From Daphnia pulex (lineage: Eukaryota; Arthropoda; Branchiopoda; Diplostraca; Daphniidae): a DNA stretch of 64,000 nt. The stretch spans positions 9,624,001 to 9,688,000 of the forward strand of contig NC_060019.1 of NCBI RefSeq assembly GCF_021134715.1, in the 5' to 3' direction. The translations under genes and the position numbers were made by a program. Positions 1 through 12,786 of this stretch are shown here, one piece after another (the first letter of the stretch is position 1; every line of letters starts with the position of its first letter). The notes under the pieces were generated by a model. That model worked only from the letters and a program-made list of their open reading frames with translations, had not been told where the DNA came from and made no database searches.

Positions 1-1247
1 CCGAATGGAATTAAACGGTTAATCCGGGATTGATTTCACTGATAATTCACTGATTGCATAATTTTACCAAGTATTTCATGTTAACTGAAACCCACTTGTG
101 TAAACGTTTAATGTCACAAGTTTATGTTTAAAGCATTTCAGGTTGACCTTTAAAGAATGTCCTCAACAATTATCTGTGCCCCCCCCCCCTGTGTTGGATC
201 ATATCTCATGAACTTTTTTTTCGGCGGCACTGATTGAAGCCAACAGGTGGTCTCACACGTCGACAGCGTGTGTCGGTTTATTATTTGCTGCCATTGTGTA
301 CAATTCCAAAGAGAATAGCTGCCCTTGCTGCAATTGTTTACTACTTAAGAGAGATAATGAAATTTACTGTACACAATTGCGCCTTTAGGTCGTCAAGATA
401 AGTCACGCCTCGTGCGGTCAAATGAAATTACAAACATTTTCTGCATTCCGCTTGTAGAATACCTCGACATAAAATTGCACGTAAGGCTTGTAATTTATTA
501 TTCGATTCCGGAAATTAACCAACACCGACAATATTTAATGTAAGAAAAAGGTTAAGGCATCGATAGGCGATGGTTGATAAGACGCTTCAATAACTCATAG
601 TGATAATTCAACAGAACGAAGCTGAAAACCCATTTTATTATTTTAAATGTTATTGATTTAATTATGTTGTCCACCCTCTAGCAGTTAACCGACACGTGCT
701 TCGCAATTAGAATTAGGTATTTTTGTAACCCATCCCTTTTAAAGTTTCAATCCAGCAACGGATACTGGTACTTCCGAACCCTGCCTTCTTTAGCGCTTTA
801 GTTTTCTTTTTGTTTGTTCTTTTCAAGGTATTCTTGCACCAAATTTTGTAAAAAGAAAAAGCAGACCCTTCCTATTTGATTGCGGGTTTTTTTTACAGTT
901 AGTTGCTCGGTCGGGGATGTAACAGACTGGTGTAAAATGCTTCAGTTATTGCGTAAATGGACGTTAACATTCCTGGTTGTAACAAACCAAAATCTTTCCA
1001 TTTTTATTTAATTTTATTGCACGTCGGCACAACTTGATAGTTCATTTGACGGATGTGAAGTCCAACCTGTCTAACGATAAAAAAAAAAGTAAATATTTTG
1101 CATCTGCGTTGTTTCCTTTTTGCGATTTTAATGGATGCTTAAGAGAAGTCGGCTGGCCAACGGGCTCATTAGAAGACGGCCAACAACATCACGGTTGACG
1201 TTTCCCTTCTGTTTCAAAAAGTGTTTAAATCCCACTCCAACTCGGCC
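1..1247. other. Intergenic / upstream region of first gene
   Basis: AT-rich sequence with no open frame that looks coding. It contains a C-run of about 11 near position 180 and several short poly-T and poly-A tracts. It probably includes the promoter and 5' UTR of the plus-strand gene starting at 1248, but I see no clear core promoter element. Confidence 0.6.
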
Positions 1248-2723
1248 ATGTCTCAATTATACAAGTGCGTGCGGCTAATGTTTATTATTGGAGTTCGATT
1301 TCTTGTGTTTGGTGACGTTAATGGACTCGAAGAAAACGAGGAAGTGATTGACGATTTCGATACGGGCACGGCAACCTATTGGCAATTGCCAAACAACAGT
1401 TCGGCGACAATTTGGCAGTTGTCGATGCACGGAGAACTGCTTCCTCCCGGAATCGATATTTTGCGACCGCCAAGCGTAGAAGGCGACGGTTTTCTCGAAG
1501 TTTTCCCGCTATCCGACACTGTGGCTCAAATTTATTCCAATGTCTTTGATTTGTTGCCTGGTGCCACTGTCGAGTTGACGTACTGGAATTCCGACAGTAC
1601 TTATACTTTCCGACACACAGTTTTGCTAGTCTACAACGAGTTTAGGCAAATCGATGATGAAACGGGTACCGAACCACCGCTCAAATCAGTGCTAGTTTAC
1701 AGTGCACCATTATTAACTGATCAATTTCTCGGCTGGAGAACAGATTTGATTGACCTTAAAATCACGGAACCGTCAAAAATTCAGGTAAAACTCTTGGCTT
1801 AATATTCTAGCCGTGTGAGGAGTAAAACTGTTCCATCAACAAATTATAGTTAACGCTTAAAGCTGCTTTATTGATCGCGCTTTTCTTGAATAATGTTTAT
1901 AGATTCGTATCGATGGCTCCATTTTGAAAACTAACGAAAGTGGATTAGCTGTTACTAAGATTGTCATCAAGAACGGTGTGGAGATGAGCACAACGAGCAG
2001 CCCTTCTTCGACAATGCTGAGCAGTAGCAGCACTCCAACGGAAGCTTCAAGGTAAGTCAACTAGTATGTTATTGCACCGAAAAGTGTACACACAGTGTTC
2101 AAATGAAGAATTTGTCTATGATTGGACCCAACGTCTTTGTGCGACAAAGTTGTCTTAATCGAAATTGACGGAAATTTTGTCACATTTTCAGCACTATCGG
2201 TAGCACACTGAGCCATTCCACTAGCACGGAATCGACTTCTTCTAGCAGCATACCCTCTAGTTCGTCCACATCATCCACCGTTATCCCCACCACAATTTCC
2301 AGCTCAACAACGTCTTCCACTATATTATCGACTTTGAGCGTTTCGTCTTCGAGTTTACCTCCTACCTTTTACAGTTCAAATCCATCTTTAGAACTCTCCA
2401 CTACTACAACCATTTCTTCCAGCCCGAGCACTAGTTTAGCCACCGATTCTACCTATCCATCATCTCTACTTCCGCCGTCTGGCATGACGTCAAACCAATT
2501 GCGGCAGGATGTTTTAATTGGCGTCGGTGTTGCTATTCTTTTGATTTTATTAATTTCCTTGCTTGTCGTCTTTTGCTATAAGCGGTACCGGCGTCGCGCC
2601 TATCTCATCGAGAGTAGGCAACTTGAAAACGGGATTATTCAACAGGTTAAACAACTAGATGATTATCCTATTCTTCCTTACAAAACTGACTATGATAGCC
2701 CTTCGAATTCTTCAACAAATTGA
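1248..2723 (+). CDS. Type I membrane protein with Ser/Thr-rich mucin-like stalk (unrecognised family)
   Basis: Three coding exons (1248-1784, 1903-2051, 2192-2723) with consensus GT/AG junctions join to 406 codons (about 405 aa). I chose the ATG at 1248 because the frame upstream has no ATG and this Met is followed by a hydrophobic signal peptide (MFIIGVRFLVFG). Residues about 30-190 form a Trp- and Asp-rich, probably beta-sandwich ectodomain with N-glycosylation sites (NNSS), loosely like MAM or jelly-roll domains. Exons 2 and 3 encode roughly 130 residues dominated by Ser and Thr, a likely O-glycosylated stalk. A single membrane helix (IGVGVAILLILLISLLVVFC) follows, then a basic stop-transfer KRYRRRA and a short tail with DDYPILPYKTDY. 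The architecture suggests a cell-surface or adhesion protein. I do not recognise the family and infer no specific function. Confidence 0.75.
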
Positions 2724-2899
2724 ACCCAGACTTGAATGTCACTTACTTAAATTTATTGCTGTCCCCTTCATTAACCTTATTACTGACGTAAACTTTTCGA
2801 GTGCCAACTACTTATTCTAGTCTCCTGATACCACCGTTCAAAACACTGAAAATACATTCAGCGTTTAGTTGTTCATCTATTTGACAAATGTCGTGAAAT
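2724..2899. other. Convergent 3' ends of two genes
   Basis: Only 176 bp separate the stop codon of the plus-strand membrane protein (2723) from that of the minus-strand DNAI7-like gene (2900). A TTTATT at 2752-2757 reads AATAAA on the minus strand, about 145 nt past that stop, and is a plausible poly(A) signal. The two 3' UTRs probably overlap. Confidence 0.5.
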
Positions 2900-5800
2900 T
2901 TAAGCGTTTGAAATGGGTCTTGTTGCCGCCAACATGGTGTAGATGGTCTCCACAAAGTCCGGCGACGGCTCGAGAATTTCGTTGCGTAATTCAACAGGCG
3001 ACGTTTCAAACAGAGCATTGAGCAAATCGGCGTAAAACTAGAAAGCGTAAGTTTGTTGATCAGTGACTGTGATAATAACCGAAAATGAAACGGAATTCAC
3101 CTGCGGTTCGGCTTCTTTAACGTTTTCCTGCTGCTCTAGAGATAAGCTGCTCTCGTTGAAGGGCAAAAGTCGTGTCCGGTCGAAGGAGATTTGGGCCAGC
3201 GCCGGCGGACTCTAAAATCTCAACCCATTTTGTAATCATAAAGTAAAAATGATTGAAAAAAAACAACCAATTCCGACCATTGTTTCTTTTTCCAGTTTTT
3301 GATATTGGAGAACGAAATTTTCATCGCCGGCCAATTGGTTCCAGCGACTGTGCAGGAAGGAGAATTTCTCCGAAGCGGCCAGCAGTGCCACGCAGCGGTA
3401 GAGATGTTTCTCGACTGTGCGGTTCTTGTTTTTGGCCAGCTCGTCGACCATGGCGCTGACTTTGTAGCTGGGCGAAATCTCCAGGCCACGGCGTCTCAGC
3501 GATTTGATCAGCTCGAATGGAGTCATCGGCCTGTTCGTCAAGTCTTGAATGTTTACACAGATCGATGTTCTGACGCGACGCAACAGCACTTGGTGTTCCT
3601 GTGTGGCCATTTCCATACCCAAATTAATGCTGGGTGAGTAGAGCCGTCTAATGTTATATGTGCGTGACGCCAAGCGCGCGCCTGTACCTGGATTTCAATG
3701 TCCACTGACACTATGGTGCCGTTGAGTGTCAGGGTGATTGAATTGGCTTCCGGATCGTATTCGATTTCGTCCGGCTCGTCTGCGGCTTCTTCAACCACAG
3801 CGGCTCCGCCACCACGCCCTCCACCTTCTTCATCATCAGAACCTTCATCGTCACTCCAATCTTCTCCTCCGCCTCCATCTCCGCCGCCGCCGCCACCACC
3901 ACCGCCAGCACCTGGAAGTTAAATTTGTAATCTCGGAATTATTTCATTTTATTTTTTGTTACTGGTCGGCAATTATGTAATACCGCGGGTTTCGTTGACG
4001 GCCGTCCCTTTGGCCGCTTCCACGGGAGCTTTGCTGACCAAGGAATTGATGATTGAACTTCTCATGTGACTGGGGACGAGAGTCCAGCCTTGCTGTAAAA
4101 ATGTGTGACAACAACAAGAAAACAAATGATATACATCATCAGTGTGAGATTATTGCGCAACATGTAGGATTGGCTTTTCCTCTGGCACGTTTTCATTAGC
4201 ATGGCATTATCACGTCTGTAGAAAATCAGACGGAGCAACCAGCACGCACACGATTTATCCTTGAAATCCCCTTTTGTTTACCGAAGGCAATTTCTTATTT
4301 AAATAAAACAAAATAATAATAATAATAATCCAGATGATGATGATGATCTCTCTCCCCCGTTTTTATGATTGCAGCGCATGTTCGTATTGCCCGCCATCCA
4401 TTTTACCGTTGCCCAGGTGTTTCGAGCGCCGCCAGGTGTTCTCCTCTCCAATAGTAAGTGTCGATTTATTGTGGTTGTGTCTTTTTTATATGCTGTGTCA
4501 AACAAAAGTGCTGACTGGCCAAGAGCCACCGCAACTCCATGTTTACTAAGCGATTACTTTTTATACAACACTTCACTGTGACTCTTCAAGATAAGTCACG
4601 TAAAAGTTGTCGTGTAGTAAAAAAACAAATGTAAAATTACCAGAGGCAAGTTGACGCGCTTGGCCTGAGCAAACGCCATGATGGCCGGTTCTTCCAGGCG
4701 AAATTGCACTGTAGGGCCTGCAATGTAATTAATGATTTAAATTTGGCGCATCCATAATTAATTGCGTAAACTTCTTCTTACCTCCAATTTCCTCGAAGAA
4801 GCGGACATCCCAAACACCTTTGCTTTTCCATGTTCCGGAATCTTTTTGATAAATGACCGGACGTGGACAGCCGAGCCAAAACGCCGACGGAGGTAATCTG
4901 CATTCATTTAAGTTAATTGATTTTGTTTTTTTAAATTGTGAAATGTTTTTTAGACTTGATTTTGAAGCTGATGAGTTTCCGGAGTTCTTCATTGGCTTCT
5001 TTGCCATCTCCTGGTTCGTCATCGTCATCATTTTTGCCCCTTTTGCCGGCCTTTTCGGCCTCTTTGGCCGCCGCCGTTTCGTTGAAACACGCATGAAACT
5101 CGTAAATTTTGATCATGTCTCCATCCTCGACTGTTATTAGAATAACTGTCAGTAATAATAGAGACGATTGGACGTGTGTTGCGCAAAGGAAGAAACCCTT
5201 ACGGAGAGCGACTGTCCATTCGGAGAAGCGACGTGGTTGTATGGGCAGCTGAAGCAACTGCAGCTGGAGTACACCCATCACTAACAGGTGGCTATCAAAA
5301 TCCAGAGTGAAGTCGTCCGGTTTGACGTCATTTGCCGAAGGCTGCTCCTGGTCGGCCCTCACTAAATGGACATCCTCCTGCTGAGGTTCTCGCATGGATT
5401 CAGGGACGAAGTTGTAAAGCGGATCGTCCGGGCTAACTATCCGGGTAAGTTTAAAAAAAAAAAAACATCATTATAATAAGCACGTATAGTAATATAGCAG
5501 CTAAGATGAGGAGAAACCTTACGAGGATGGAGGAGAGTTGGTAGACTGGGGACGCCATTTAATTGTGGAGGTTCCAAAAAGTGGCCCTCCTTAAACCAAA
5601 CGAATGAAGCCACTACCGGCTTCATATTTGTCAAAATGATTTGAGGCAAATCCAATTTGACGCCCAGTCGTGGGAAATCGTGCAGCGTCAGGGAACTGTT
5701 TTTGGCCGTATCGGTACCCAGGGCCAGTGAGAAAAGTTTGGAACACGTCTGGAAAATGAGGTACGAAAATGAGTTTGGAATTTTGAATTGTGATTTAGTC

Positions 5801-7036
5801 AATCACCTGGACGTTGAGCAGCGACTCGTCTGGCAGTAGATGTCGTTCCACGTCGCCTAAAACGCTCTTGATGGCGGCTTCAATCTCTAGAACCAAGAGC
5901 TTTGACAATTCCTTGTGCATCTTTTTAAAAAGAAACAGATGGACATTGAAATTTGTAAATGATGTTTTACTAAGTGTGTTTTTTCTTGTACTGCTGTACC
6001 AGGCAGAGTTGTTGGACTTGTTTCATTGGGACATCGTGGGTGTTTTCGATGAGTTCGTTGAGATCGTGAAGGACTTGGTTGAGTTCTGGCGCTCTGGAAA
6101 GAAGTCGCTCCATGCTGGGTTCCGTGTTCTCGCTATTCTCGATCCAGCGATAGCGGTAGGCGTTTAACTGCGGGAGATGTCCGGGATCCGGTAGACCGTC
6201 GACTCTCATGCACCAGTGAAACTTTGAAAGGCAAAAGAAACACGGGGGCCATTATTATTTGATATTAATTCAACAACAACCAAAAAAGAAAGAAATCAAT
6301 AGGAAAAAGTATAGCGAAAACAGGATGAAAAAGAAGGTCTGAAAAAACTAAGCGTCGTCGTCGTTATAATCATTTCCTATTCATAACGATCGATCAATGG
6401 GGTGGCTATATAGTCGCACCCACTTTTTTGAGTTGCCATTGCTGAACGGACCAGCTGGCCAGGGCTGTTGTGCAGGTTGTCAGGAGAGCTGTCGATCGTT
6501 CACAGTGCGTTCGGCATAGTTGCACCTCGCGGATTTGGCGCTCCTTTTTGATTCGGGCCTCTTGTTCCTCCTTTTCTTGCTGCTCTCGCCTCCGACGTTC
6601 CATCTCCAACCTGTGATCGCCGTCCATACAAAAACCGTAGACTGCTGTGTTAACCGTTTTTTTGTTTTGTCTTTGAGGACAGATTCTATCGCCGGCTGTA
6701 TATACTAGTTTTCACACACACACACACACACACACACTTGAATTGAGCAATCATTTATGAATGGAAATAGGGTTCGCCTTGTGGGAATTGTTTGAACGAC
6801 GGGCGTCCCGCAGGTGGCAGCTGAAAGTTCCGGTGCAGATGAATAATTAAGTTGGCACGGCTGGCACATCTGGCAACAAACTCATCGCAGCCCCAAAGCA
6901 TGATGGATGGATGAGAGCGTTTGTGTGTGTAGTATGTATAGTGTATGTACCTCAATTCCTCGTTTTTAATCCGCTGCCTCTCCTCCTGCTCTTTTTTGTA
7001 GCGCTGCTGCGCTTCCAACTGCTTCCTCGACTTCAT
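2900..7036 (-). CDS. DNAI7: DNAI7/CASC1-like axonemal dynein intermediate chain protein (IC97 family)
   Basis: Fourteen coding exons on the minus strand, from ATG at 7036 to TAA at 2900: 7036-6951, 6610-6424, 6221-6000, 5920-5807, 5748-5523, 5436-5203, 5130-4956, 4897-4782, 4717-4641, 4092-3984, 3911-3710, 3647-3278, 3211-3101, 3037-2900. They sum to 789 codons (788 aa; human DNAI7 is of similar size). The N-terminus is a highly charged coiled coil (RKQLEAQQRYKKEQEERQRI and onward), as in CASC1. It is followed by CMRVDGLPDPGHLPQLNAY, matching the family signature of a DG-PDP motif followed by an LN...W stretch. Mid-protein segments with GVWDVRFFEEIGG and the C-terminal helical part also fit. 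The family is an axonemal inner-arm dynein factor acting in cilia. A Gly/Asp-rich acidic insert lies in exon 11. Donors at 3709 (GTCAGT) and 3277 (GTCGGA) are weak, so those junctions are the least certain. Confidence 0.72.
6714..6736. repeat. (CA)n microsatellite inside intron 1 of the DNAI7-like gene
   Basis: An uninterrupted run of about 11 CA units lies in the 340-bp first intron (6611-6950) of the DNAI7-like gene. Confidence 0.9.
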
Positions 7037-9805
7037 GATGAAATCGATTCACTTTTTTTTTTTTTCGCCAGTTGCAACACTATGTGTGTGTGTGTGTGAA
7101 TCTCGGGAGTACAAATGCAAAGAAAAGGGGCTCGGTCCTGACGAAACAGAAACGTAGTCGTGAAATTCACGACGACGCCGCGTTCCTTTTTTGATAGAAA
7201 TCAACAAGGGACCGGCAGTCATGACAACGAAACAACATTGCCGGGCGGTCGCCGCTCCTGCCCGTCCCTCGCCTGCTTTAACGCTGAATGAACCCGATGG
7301 GCCGCTAACTCGTAAACGTCCATCTTACTACACGAGCAGTTCAGCAGCAGCCGACGACGACGGCGATTCATCAACTCCCGAATTAGCCGAAAGAGCGACG
7401 GTTTCCTTCCTTATTTCTTTTGTATTTTCGTATTTCTTTTTCTTTTTCTAACACTGGGCGCGAGAGCAGCGCGCACGTTATGGGAAAGTCAAGGTCTTAG
7501 CCAACGTATTACCCAAGACTAATAACGATGGACACACGACAGCAGTCCATTTTTCACGCCGGGCCAGCGCACGGCAGCAGCAGCAGCAGCAAACCAGAAA
7601 GAATCAGGGTTGGGCACTCTTGGGTGTTTTTTTGGGGGGGATGATTTACTGCGGACGGAAGGGCTCAATGTCAGGAGCCGAGGTACACGTCCGAGCAAAG
7701 CTCTGCGCTGGCTGGAGAAATAATCTTCTTCTTCTTCTTTTGTCTTCCATGTTTCACTTTGCGTCAGGATAATCCATTCGTTACATGGCACCAGCAGGGG
7801 AGAGTCACAACACAACAAGAAGGTAAAGGTAAAAAGGTAAAGGTAAAGGTACAAAAAAAAGAAAAGAGAGGGGCATCAGAAGAAATGTGTTGAGTGCTTT
7901 TCAGGGCCATAGATCTCACCCGAGTGTGTAATTTTCTTTTTTAGATACATTTTTTCTTCTTCTTCTTCTTTCCCCTTCCAAACTGGTCAAGGTTGGTCCC
8001 GCATCATCAACAGCAGAGGATGGCCGAACGTTGCACTTGTGCACCTTTCGTCGACCGACACCACACAAAAAGAGCAATCGTGAGTTAAGGTGTGAGAGAT
8101 ATTCACTGGGCGAATTGAATGAAGCGCACGGAAAAAAACCCCGCGTGCGAAATTTATAATCATCGCATTTTTTGAGTTGTGTACACCGTCAGTCAATGAA
8201 TCGTCTCGAGAGAGAAAACTTTCATCATCGACTTGATTCGACCCTGATCGATCTGCCAACGTGAAAAAACGTGACAGTCTCCCGCGACCCATTCTCCCAT
8301 GTAAATTCATCCCGAGAGAAAGAAGAAACGAATAGCACACATGTCCTTGTGTGTGTGTTTTGCTTGCATACGCAACCAATAATAAGTAGTTGTCAATTCG
8401 TCAACGGGAAAAAATGGTGCGCAATGCTTGTTGCTACCTTAGCTTTTACCTGGATATTATTGATTGATGGATGCGCGTTTTCTCTTCTCCGACTGTATAG
8501 ATGACCGAAACATTTTTTTGTTTGTTGTTTGTTTCGTCAGTTCTCCATGACCCACTTGGTCGCGGGCGAGTCAATAAAAAGAAAACGAACATGTTTCTGC
8601 GTGTACACGTCGTCTGGCCAGATATTAGTCTTATTTCGTATTGACAGTTGGGCCGGCCTAATAGGGAGCGGACGTGACGAGGCGCCGCCGCCGCAAGAAT
8701 ACGATGGGTGGGGCCGTTGTTGTTGTGTTGTCCGGCTGAAAATTTTTGGCGCATATCAATAAAAAAAAAATCTCGGGATACGAGCCCAACATCTATGCGT
8801 CTCACGTTCAAAAAATACAATTCTCTCCTGATGGCGTTGTCTCTTCTACTTACTATATAGTCTTTGGCCCCATCAATCCTCCTGTCCGTTACTTGCCTCT
8901 ATGATGGACGCGGCCCGCATTCAATAGTCACGTAGGCTAACCCACACATACGAGGCCGTCAGCTGGAAACGGGCGAGCTGATACACTCACTCTTGTGTGT
9001 GTGTTTTTTTTTTTGTTTCGAATTTTCCACCGGTGAAGAAACAAAAGAAAACGAAAACAGTCCAATGCCATCAGTTTCTTGCGTTCGAGTCTGTTAAAAA
9101 GAAAGAAAAATTTAAGAAACCTCGTCTGCGCGCTATACACTATAATAACAACCAGTGAGTCTCACCGTCTCCTTCCATACGTATAACTTGTTGCCAACTC
9201 TGTTTCGTTCGTCCCGAGCCATATTTTTCATTCGCCATCCGAATGGGTCGAGAAATAAAAGAATAAGCGCGTCTCAGAAGAAGAAAAAGTAAAAAAGATG
9301 GACTCTTCTTTCGCCCGCTCCTCCTCTATAAGAAGAAAGAAAAAAATAACAATTTTTTTTATTGATACCTTTCCACTCTCTTATTCGGGGTTCTTCGTCT
9401 TTCTCTCTCTCTCTCTGGTTGGATGTTTTTAAACATCGTGGCATTTGAATTTCTTCTTTATTTATTCTGTGAGCGATCTTAAACAAGGGCTGGAAGCGGA
9501 AGGAGGAGTCTTTCTTTCTCTCTCGAGTTGTGTGTGTGTTGCCTTTTGCACTTTCATCACCTATAGGCGGCACGTGGCCTCTCCCCCTTTCTCAGCTTGG
9601 AAGACCCTCGTGAGCGTGTAGCATGTCTTGACAGTGACCGCCAGTCGCCGACGCTGCTGACTCCTCTCTCTCCCGGTCCCGTCCGCCAAACTCTTCTATT
9701 TATTTCTCTTGGCTAATTTTTTGGGTGGTTGGTTTTTGACGTCAATCAATCTCTACCGCAATATTTAACATTGACGACAAAGTGTGCAACTCGAGAGACC
9801 TAACC
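7037..9805. other. Intergenic region between divergent genes (DNAI7-like and CUB gene)
   Basis: About 2.8 kb between two divergently transcribed genes. It holds a (TG)n tract near 7083-7100, an (AGC)n run near 7571-7590, a CTT run near 7723-7740 and a degenerate AGGTAA-type minisatellite near 7823-7852. Open frames such as the one at 7191-7451 lack splice context or family similarity. I see no convincing gene. It must contain the promoters of both flanking genes. Confidence 0.6.
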
Positions 9806-12057
9806 ATGCGGAGTACAGTAACTTTAGTGGCAGCATCTTTCGTCGTTTTGTTCTTTGGTGACTGCACGGCCCAGTTGAAAAGCGACGCGGTTAAAGCCAA
9901 GAATAACAGCTCATCGAAAGGTTAGACAATTTTTCTTTTATTCTTTCATTGATTTGGCGGATAGGCGAGTGATGATGGAGGTGATGTGGCCCCAAAAGTG
10001 TCGACCAAAGTTGCCCCGAGGACGGTAGTCCTTGCGTCTTCTTGTTTAGTTTTCTTTCTCAATTCTTTTGTTTCCGAATGGACTGGATGCGTTTTGTTTT
10101 TATTACCTCCGAGTCAAAGACGAGTGTTGCCCGTGAGGTCCTCCTTATACGGCAGAGATTTCAGCGCGTTTTATTTTTTTTCACGGCCGCGGCTTGATTG
10201 ATCGATGCCGTCAATTGCTCATTCGATGAAAAAGTAAAAAAAGCCTTTCCGATATTGCCAGACGACCTCACATTCCTCAAATCATCAGTGGTCTTGATGT
10301 TATTATTTCCCTTTCTGTTTTATTTTTGATTTATTTTAACTGGTTTTTAGTGGCGGGGTTTTTGAACCAAGAAAACTATTTCTCTATTCTGGGTTGGTTT
10401 TTGTTTTAACGTTTTCCCTAGCTTTTTTTTGCGAACGTTAAAAAAAAATAACTCACGAACGTTTTCGGTAAGAAGTAAAGGGGAAGGAAAAAAACAACAA
10501 ATACCCGGCAAATACCGAAACGTGAATTGCACAGCGGCGGCGGCAGCTTTTTAACGGCCCCTTTAAAAAACAAAACAAGGAACCGACAGTTTCTCTCTGG
10601 TCGTAAAAAAAGCTTATCTTCTTAGTACTATAGCTCGCACTGCATGACATCGCCAACACGCCAGGGCTCGTATGGTCGAAATCATTAACTGGGAATATGT
10701 CCGTATCGGATGTTTCGCTTGTTACACAACAACATCGTTTCTTATCAAAGATTGCGACGTCGTCACCTCGTAAAACAGATGCTTTACAACCACCTGTCAA
10801 ATTAGGTGGACAGTCAAACCTAGGCCTATGAGCACCAGAAACATTACAGCGTCCAATAAAGCCACACGAAATAAATTTTGGTCATTATCAGAAATTCAAG
10901 TTGTAAAACTATTGATGTCAAAAATCTTGTACTATCTCTATAGGTACTACGTGCTACACACGTCTGGAGGGCGAAGAAGGTTTCCTAGAGTCGCCCGACT
11001 ATCCTTCAGACTATCCGTCCAATCAGGATTGTAATTATGACATTGTGCGGACGTCTCCATCCGTCTGCGGAATCCGTCTATACAGTACGTTGATGGTGAC
11101 TGATGCTCTTATGGGGGTACCTCTGATTTATTTGGTGAATAATCGTTTATGTTTTTCTTATATCATCATCAGTTGAAGATCTGAACATACCGGGCAGCCT
11201 CGCCAAGGGTGGTGATGTCTGCATGAACGATTACATTTCGGTAGAGTCTTGCGTGCCGGAAGGAGGAGCCAGATTTTGCGGCAATGACTCTGGCATATCT
11301 CGTAAGAAACATCACTTGAGAGAGAACGCCACACGCGTTGAAATCAATTACTGATGGCATTGCTCAAACAGATCATTACAATTTCCAACCGGGAGCGACA
11401 GCCATCCGGCTCTTGTTTCACTCGGATTCGTCGGGTAGCGGCCGAGGCTTCCGCATCAAGTACAAAATGGTGGAGGATTGCAGTAGTTACTTTTACGACA
11501 TCCAGCCGTCGGGCATTCCGCCGCTGGTCGGATCGGCCACCTGTTTCACGCGCATCTCGGAGCCTTCCGGAACCATCAACACCCCGTACCATCCGAAGAA
11601 TTATCCGGAGAACCTCGACTGTGTCTACCAATTTGTCAGGTATTGATAATTTTACTTAACTGGTTGGTTCCAATCATCTGGGCACCGGTTTCATCAGTCG
11701 TCATACAACGATCTTGCGGAGTATTTCAGGACGAATCCGAATTTGTGCGGAGTGCGGATGAAGACGATCAAGTTCGATTTGCAGTCGGCCATGGACACGC
11801 CGTTTGGTGGCGCTTGCTCCGATTTCTTCCACATGCCTTCCTGTGGTTTTCTCTGCGGGAAAATGGAGTTCTCCTGTATGCAAATTATCTTTCATTTATC
11901 TTTGATTGAAATATTCCATCACATCTTTGATTTCTCATTTTCAGGGTTCGCTCGCTATCAACCTGGCGCAACAAGTTTGGAATTCCATTTTCATTCGGAC
12001 GAGTCTGTGGGCTTGACTGGATTCCTCATATCTTTTGAGCAAGTCTACAATTGTTGA
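9806..12057 (+). CDS. Secreted two-CUB-domain protein
   Basis: Six exons (9806-9920, 10944-11084, 11173-11301, 11372-11639, 11730-11875, 11945-12057) join to 304 codons (303 aa) with phases that match at every junction. A signal peptide (LVAASFVVLFFGDCTA) starts the protein. The first CUB domain opens with CYTRLEGEEGFLESPDYP and closes near GFRIKYKMVEDC. The second opens with CFTRISEPSGTINTPYHP and closes with GFLISFEQVYNC right at the stop. Both carry the paired cysteines, the SP-YP-NY pattern and the PGATxLxFxFHSD strand typical of CUB folds. No protease, membrane or GPI segment is present, so it is probably a secreted binding protein. Two-CUB proteins of this layout are common and mostly uncharacterised in arthropods. 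The first intron (about 1 kb) is long for this locus and may hold regulatory sequence. Confidence 0.85.
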
Positions 12058-12786
12058 ACACCACGGTATTATTCGAACCAGTGAAGAAGAGTTGGATTGC
12101 TGGAGCTCAACAGATTTTTTTTTCTTGGCCAATCATCACACCTGTACAGATTAAATGCAATACTCCCTTTAGATTTTGCGCGCCACTGAATGCTCCATTT
12201 AATAAGTTGCTCATTCATCCCTCTCATTTCTATTTGACCATTATGTGTCAGAGACTTTGTTTTCTGGTGTATGGTGGATCATGAATATACAAGGCGAAAA
12301 CCAGGCTTCACTTTTTAAAATTTGAGGCGTAACAACTAATAAATAGAAGACGCGCGCTATCCCATTTTGTGGAAAATGTCTTACGTGTTGTCAAGTGATA
12401 AAGTCTTCACTACAGTTTATTCTTAGGCGAGCAGCCAGCAGATTTATTTTGAGATGTGAAACTGTTTTATACACCCCTTCATTTCAAAAGCTTGTTGTTA
12501 AGCGTGGAAACAAAAAAGATTTTTTTTTAAATTTAGACTTTACGATCTGTCAGTGAGGGGTTTCCATTCCACATTTTAGCCTCAATTCCACGTTTTCGTC
12601 AGCTGACTTTTCAGCCAGTGTCGTCTGATGACTATTGATCACCACGTTGTTGCATGAGTAAATCGCTAAAAGAATATCTTTGTAGTTTTTACATTGAAAC
12701 ATTGTTCAGCTTTGCAATTATTCGTTAAATAAGTGAGACGACCATTACGTGTTTTTCATTCTGGTGGAGGTTGGTACACTGCCAAA
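12058..12786. other. Intergenic spacer between CUB gene and phosphatidylserine synthase
   Basis: About 730 bp holding the 3' UTR of the CUB gene and the promoter and 5' UTR of the next plus-strand gene. No open frame here has gene-like features. Confidence 0.6.

Noticed and set aside
7191-7451. Plus-strand open frame with Ala/Asp/Ser-rich protein
   Set aside because: Ends in poly-Phe from a T-rich tract, has no splice context or family similarity, and lies in the upstream region of the DNAI7-like gene.
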